Positions 5,525-8,558 of a stretch of 8,558 nt of DNA are shown here, piece by piece (positions within the stretch are counted from its first letter, which is position 1; the number at the start of each line of letters is the position of its first letter). The notes below the pieces were generated by a model. The model saw nothing but the letters and a program-made list of their open reading frames with translations. It did not search any database and was not told where the DNA came from. The stretch is from an uncultured Lachnospiraceae bacterium (lineage in GTDB: Bacteria > Bacillota > Clostridia > Lachnospirales > Lachnospiraceae): contig CADBTG010000145.1 of assembly GCA_902797475.1 (NCBI GenBank), positions 1-8,558 on the forward strand, written 5' to 3'. A program made the position numbers and the translations under genes.

Positions 5525-6085
5525 TCACAAAAGATTTACATCGTATACAGCCCTGCTGCCGCCTGTGAACGGAACCCTCGTCCGCGCCGCAAGGAGGCGT
5601 GCTTCCCCGATCTGTTTCACGGTAAGTCTCACCGGTACCGCAACCCTCTTTAAGTGCATGCCGATCAACGTTCCGCCGATGTCAAGTCCCGCATCGGCCT
5701 TTACCGCCTCAACGGCTACCGGAGCCTTCATATGCGCATAAGCGGCCGTGGCAAATGACCCGCCTGCCTTCGGCTGCGGCACCGCATTCACGCGCTGTGC
5801 ATAAAAACGGATTTCGCGGTCGTAAAGCTCCTTCTCGACAATAAGTGCCCGGTTCAGATGCTCGCAGCACTGCGCCGCAAGATAAATCTTCTTTTCGGCA
5901 AGGACCTCCGCAATCGCCTCATATACCTCATCGGCAACCGGCGGTCTGGAATCCGTTCCGATCTTCTCTCCGATAATCTCGCTTGTGGAGCATCCGACAA
6001 CCAGAATGCTGCCCTCCTCAAGCTTGGCAATTTCAATCAATTCCCGGACGGCATCCGCCGCCTGTTTGCGAATCATTTCTTCCAT
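5525..6085 (-). CDS. YwlG/UPF0340 family protein (TIGR01440, DUF436)
   Basis: A 186-residue soluble protein of the UPF0340 family, for which Bacillus subtilis YwlG is the named member; the biochemical role is not established as far as I know. Recognisable family segments are ILVVGCSTSEIIGEKIGT (27-44), IYLAAQCCEHLNRALIVEKE (67-86), the Gly/Ala-rich KAGGSFATAAYAHMKAPVAVE, and DIGGTLIGMHLKRVAVPVRL near the C-terminus. The conserved Cys, His and Asp residues suggest an enzyme, but this is inference. Length is normal for the family. The ATG at 6085 is preceded by GGAAAGGA nine bases upstream. It is divergent from the PTS EIIC gene and upstream of the PurF-like operon, which has its own promoter, so it is probably a separate unit with possible read-through. 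Confidence 0.92.
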   Translation of the reverse strand: MEEMIRKQAADAVRELIEIAKLEEGSILVVGCSTSEIIGEKIGTDSRPPVADEVYEAIAEVLAEKKIYLAAQCCEHLNRALIVEKELYDREIRFYAQRVNAVPQPKAGGSFATAAYAHMKAPVAVEAVKADAGLDIGGTLIGMHLKRVAVPVRLTVKQIGEARLLAARTRVPFTGGSRAVYDVNLL

Positions 6086-6123
6086 GATATTAGTCCTTTC
6101 CGGTCAATCCGACCCTTTCTTAC

Positions 6124-6148
6124 AGTATATTCCCATCCGTTATGGGAA
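6124..6148 (-). promoter_or_regulatory. Palindrome abutting a -10-like element upstream of the YwlG-family gene
   Basis: TTCCCAT-CCGTT-ATGGGAA (6130-6148) is a perfect inverted repeat of 7-bp arms with a 5-base centre; allowing one mismatch the arms extend to 10 bp. It abuts TATACT (6129-6124 on the minus strand), a good -10 hexamer, but no good -35 lies 16-18 bases upstream of it. The element may therefore be an operator or activator site for a weak promoter, or a leader hairpin if transcription starts farther upstream near 6175. Confidence 0.45.
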
Positions 6149-6177
6149 AATGACGAAATAAGCTTTTATGCATCTCT

Positions 6178-6228
6178 TTTTTATGTGAACTATTACCATT
6201 GTCAATTATAGTAGTAATATGATACTAT
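6178..6228. promoter_or_regulatory. Overlapping divergent promoter elements between the YwlG-family and EIIC genes
   Basis: The palindromic ATTGTCAAT (6198-6206) supplies a -35 on both strands: TTGTCA (6199-6204) rightward and TTGACA (6205-6200) leftward. The rightward -10 is TACTAT (6223-6228) with an extended TGA before it and an 18-base spacer, or GATACT with 16. The leftward -10 (TAAAAA, 6183-6178) is weak. An inverted repeat, ATAGTA-N9-TACTAT (6208-6228), covers the rightward spacer and -10 and could be an operator. The rightward promoter is the better supported. Confidence 0.45.
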
Positions 6229-6262
6229 CATTGCAAACATAAGGGAAAGGAAGGTTCTCGCA

Positions 6263-7459
6263 ATGGATCAGGAACAAAACGTTCAGACCGTCCCGGCTGA
6301 AAATGAGCCCGCAAACAACCAACCCCAAAAGGAAACCGCTAAGCCCGAAGAAGTTAAGGGATTTCGGAAATTCCTGAAAAGAAAGAACATCGTCATCTCC
6401 GGAAAGCGTTACGGAATCGATGCCCTCAGCGCCATGGCGCAGGGACTCTTCGCTTCGCTTTTGATCGGTACGATCATTGCCACCCTCGGACAGCAGTGCG
6501 GCAAACTTGTTCCGGAAGGAATGGGCTGGCTGAAAACCTTCTGCGATTATCTTGTTAAAATCGGCGGCTTCGCCAAAAGCGCCGCAGGTCCTGCAATGGC
6601 CGTTTCCATCGCATTTGCCTTGCAGGCTCCCCCGCTTGTTCTGTTCTCGTCGCTTGCCGTAGGCGTTGCCGCCAACGGAGAAGGCGGCGCAGGCGGTCCG
6701 CTTGCCGTTTTATTGATCACCATCGTTGCCGTGGAAATCGGAAAGATGGTTTCGAAGGAAACCAAGGTCGACATCCTCGTCACCCCGTTCGTGACGATTT
6801 TCGTCGGCGGCATTCTTTCCATCCTCTGTGCTCCGCACATCGGTTGGGCTGCAAGCCAGGTCGGAGAATTCATCAACTGGGCAACAAATCAGGCTCCGTT
6901 CATCATGGGCATTCTGGTATCCGTAGTCATCGGTATTGCGCTGACGCTTCCGATCAGCAGTGCCGCCATCTGCGCGGCCATCGGAATCGGCGGTCTGGCA
7001 GGCGGTGCGGCAGTGGCCGGATGCTGTGCACAGATGGTCGGATTTGCCTTCATGAGCTATCGTGAAAACAAAGTCGGCGGCCTTGTCTCTCAGGGTCTCG
7101 GCACCAGCATGCTGCAGATGGGTAACATCGTAAAGAATCCGCGAATCTGGATTCCGCCGATTCTCGCTTCCGCAATTACCGGTCCCATCGCAACCTGCGT
7201 ATTCAAGCTTTCCCTTGCCGGTAATGACATTCTCGCAGGCAACTCGCTGTGCGGCGGCATGGGCACCTGCGGACTGGTCGGACAGATCGGCGTTGTCACC
7301 GGTTGGGCTGCTTCCGGTTTTAAGCCCGGCGCATTTGACCAGATCGGACTTGTGCTGATCTCCCTCGTTCTTCCGGCGATTCTTTCCGTGCTGTTCTGCG
7401 AGATTCTCCGCAAGATCGGCTGGATTAAGAAGGACGATCTGAAGCTTCCCGAGAACTGA
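6263..7459 (+). CDS. Solo PTS EIIC-type membrane protein, PfoR-like (COG3641)
   Basis: A 398-residue polytopic membrane protein of the PTS_EIIC_2/PfoR group. The first 40 residues are polar and rich in Gln, Asn, Pro, Glu and Lys, predicted cytoplasmic and disordered. About nine or ten hydrophobic segments follow from residue 55. Family-like stretches include AANGEGGAGGPLAVLLITIVA (137-157), KETKVDILVTPFVTI (165-179), the Gly/Ala-rich AAIGIGGLAGGAAVAG (238-253), and VGGLVSQGLGTSMLQMGNIV with KNPRIWIPPILASAITGPIA (271-310). There is no EIIA or EIIB domain and no such gene beside it, so sugar phosphorylation would need partners elsewhere. Some relatives are annotated as toxin-gene regulators (PfoR of Clostridium perfringens), so transport specificity is unknown. 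The ATG has AAGGAAGG eight bases upstream. A strong hairpin terminator follows 23 bases after the stop. Confidence 0.88.
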   Translation: MDQEQNVQTVPAENEPANNQPQKETAKPEEVKGFRKFLKRKNIVISGKRYGIDALSAMAQGLFASLLIGTIIATLGQQCGKLVPEGMGWLKTFCDYLVKIGGFAKSAAGPAMAVSIAFALQAPPLVLFSSLAVGVAANGEGGAGGPLAVLLITIVAVEIGKMVSKETKVDILVTPFVTIFVGGILSILCAPHIGWAASQVGEFINWATNQAPFIMGILVSVVIGIALTLPISSAAICAAIGIGGLAGGAAVAGCCAQMVGFAFMSYRENKVGGLVSQGLGTSMLQMGNIVKNPRIWIPPILASAITGPIATCVFKLSLAGNDILAGNSLCGGMGTCGLVGQIGVVTGWAASGFKPGAFDQIGLVLISLVLPAILSVLFCEILRKIGWIKKDDLKLPEN

Positions 7460-7482
7460 TTACGATATATATTTACGGTTTG

Positions 7483-7526
7483 AAGGCGGATGTTCTACTC
7501 TTGTAGAATATCCGCCTTGTTTATTT
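7483..7526 (+). terminator. Rho-independent terminator of the EIIC gene, overlapping the end of the convergent GNAT gene
   Basis: AAGGCGGATGTTCTAC (7483-7498) and GTAGAATATCCGCCTT (7503-7518) form a 16-bp stem with one G·U pair and a TCTT loop, followed by the U-rich TTGTTTATTT. On the minus strand the same hairpin contains the stop codon and last seven sense codons of the GNAT gene, but no T tract follows there, so it is mainly a rightward terminator. Confidence 0.85.
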
Positions 7527-8025
7527 CAAGTTCACAGCATACCCAAGGCTCTCCGAGAATCTCTACCTCACGCTCTTTCACGGCATCGGGATCCGCAGGC
7601 GGATGGAATCCGACCTTCAGATAGCAAAGAGCCGCCGGCGTGTTGTCCCGAAAGACGCCCAGCGTAACCTTTTCCGCAGCATATTCCGAAAAAGCAATCT
7701 TCAGGGCCTCCCGAAGCATTTCCGCTCCGTAGCCCCTTCCTCTTTTCAGATAATCGACAATGATAAAACCGAAACGCAGCACCTTCCGGTCCTCCGATGA
7801 CGGATACCGCATGATCAGATGTCCGACAAGGCCGTTCTCGTCATATGCCGTATACGGGAAGAACTCGTCCGGATCGGCGTCGGAATATAACGCATTCATA
7901 TCCTGCGGCGACACGGGATAGTGTCCGTACCGGTCGGCGCTCCACAAATAGCAGCTCCGCTCGTCCGCGATCCAGCGGACAATCGTCTCCGCATCACTCT
8001 TCACATACTTTCTCAGCTTAAGCAT
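7495..8025 (-). CDS. GNAT family N-acetyltransferase (RimJ/RimL-like)
   Basis: A 176-residue acetyltransferase. It opens with LKLRKYVKSDAETIVRWIADE, typical of RimJ/RimL-type GNATs. The acetyl-CoA motif A follows: FGFIIVDYLKRGRGYGAEMLREAL (about 85-108), where RGRGYG (95-100) forms the pyrophosphate loop. Motif B-like VTLGVFRDNTPAALCYLKVG (120-139) comes next. The acceptor, whether a small molecule or a protein N-terminus, cannot be deduced. The ATG at 8025 has GGAGGG four bases upstream, and the gene begins 14 bases after the stop of the HAD gene, so the two form an operon. The last residues (KADILQE) are encoded by the arm of a terminator hairpin belonging to the convergent EIIC gene, so transcripts of both genes end in the same structure. 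Confidence 0.92.
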   Translation of the reverse strand: MLKLRKYVKSDAETIVRWIADERSCYLWSADRYGHYPVSPQDMNALYSDADPDEFFPYTAYDENGLVGHLIMRYPSSEDRKVLRFGFIIVDYLKRGRGYGAEMLREALKIAFSEYAAEKVTLGVFRDNTPAALCYLKVGFHPPADPDAVKEREVEILGEPWVCCELEINKADILQE

Positions 8026-8039
8026 TTCTCCCTCCGATG

Positions 8040-8558
8040 CTAATCCAGATAGGAAAGCACATCTGCCGGCTTTTCCGCCTGGTCATATTCCGGCATAACC
8101 GGGCACGGAATGTGAGGGTCATAGGCAAGCGGCCGGAACCACTGCGCCTGGACAGGCTTCATTCCGACGGTTTTTGCTGCAAGCAGTTCCCTGCTTCCGC
8201 CGTCGCCGACATACAGGCATTCGTTCGGCTCGAGTCCGAGTTCGTCAAGCAGACGATAAAAGATTACGGGATTAGGCTTGAATGTGCCCTGCTCATAGGA
8301 AAGCTTTGCAGAATCGAAATACGGATAAAGCTTTGAATTGTGAATCATCTCGCATTCATCCGAAAAGCAGTTGCTGATCACGCCGATCAGGATTCCCCGC
8401 TTCTTCAGTTCCGTCAGCAGATTGATGATTTCCGGCGATACAGCATTAAAGGTGTCCGTCAGTCCTTCGCGCCGTTTCCGTGCCACAAGCGCCACGGCTT
8501 CATCACTGGCGGCGCCGAGCATTTCAAGTGATTTGCGCAGTCCGTCCTCTAGCGTGTA
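8040..8558 (-). CDS. HAD superfamily hydrolase (partial, N-terminus beyond right edge)
   Basis: The frame is open to the window edge, giving 172 visible residues. The first in-frame ATG at 8522 is internal: twelve in-frame codons (YTLEDGLRKSLE) precede it and the nucleophile motif I (DxDxT) has not been reached, so the gene starts outside. Visible motifs are motif II in GILIGVISNCFSDE (the Ser of ISN), motif III Lys in YEQGTFKPNPVIFYRLL, and motif IV with magnesium-binding Asp in CLYVGDGGSRELLAAKTVGM. The helical insert before motif II and the overall order fit subfamily IA phosphatases such as YjjG or phosphoglycolate phosphatase types. The substrate is unknown. It is the first visible gene of a two-gene operon with the GNAT acetyltransferase. 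Confidence 0.92.
   Translation of the reverse strand, partial: YTLEDGLRKSLEMLGAASDEAVALVARKRREGLTDTFNAVSPEIINLLTELKKRGILIGVISNCFSDECEMIHNSKLYPYFDSAKLSYEQGTFKPNPVIFYRLLDELGLEPNECLYVGDGGSRELLAAKTVGMKPVQAQWFRPLAYDPHIPCPVMPEYDQAEKPADVLSYLD

Noticed and set aside
2296..6148. The three 19-bp palindromes as sites for one common regulator
   Set aside because: Arm sequences (CATTTTCC, TAAAGGGT, TTCCCAT) do not match one another and the centre length differs in the third, so a shared binding protein is not supported.

Overview
The window looks like a chromosomal segment of a Firmicute of the class Clostridia, most likely a Lachnospiraceae-like gut anaerobe. The evidence is the short clostridial form of ThiC, a TPP riboswitch with an intrinsic terminator in front of thiD-thiC, a YwlG/TIGR01440 protein, a PfoR-type PTS EIIC, strong GGAGG ribosome binding sites and roughly balanced base composition. 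The assignment is from memory of these families, not from a search. I see no mobile element, CRISPR array, tRNA or rRNA, and no gene-free stretch longer than 300 bases.

Layout from left to right: (1) Positions 1-1770, minus strand, are a thiamine pyrimidine operon: TPP riboswitch, attenuator terminator, thiD, then thiC. ThiC starts at TTG and runs off the left edge. (2) Positions 1776-2317 hold a small membrane-anchored protein of unknown function whose promoter contains a perfect 19-bp palindrome. Its stop codon lies 6 bases before the aptamer. (3) Positions 2327-5508, minus strand, are a tight three-gene operon: a PurF-like phosphoribosyltransferase, a family 2 glycosyltransferase and a PAP2/AUR1-type membrane phosphatase. 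The PurF-like protein keeps its PRPP site and iron-sulfur cysteines but lacks the glutaminase nucleophile and the other glutamine-site residues. (4) Positions 5525-7459 hold a YwlG-family gene (minus) and a solo PTS EIIC/PfoR-like membrane protein (plus), divergent across a 177-bp region with back-to-back promoter-like elements and two inverted repeats. (5) Positions 7483-8558 hold a strong terminator hairpin, a GNAT acetyltransferase (minus) convergent with the EIIC gene, and a HAD hydrolase that runs off the right edge.

How the genes work together: ThiC converts the purine intermediate AIR to HMP-P, and ThiD phosphorylates HMP/HMP-P. TPP presumably ends their transcription through the riboswitch. 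The PurF-like protein is the most unusual item. It looks like an amidophosphoribosyltransferase that has lost its glutamine-hydrolysing half, and it is coupled to two envelope-type genes rather than to purine genes. Three minus-strand genes (1776-2255, the PurF-like gene and ywlG) each have a perfect 19-bp palindrome upstream. All three palindromes differ in sequence.
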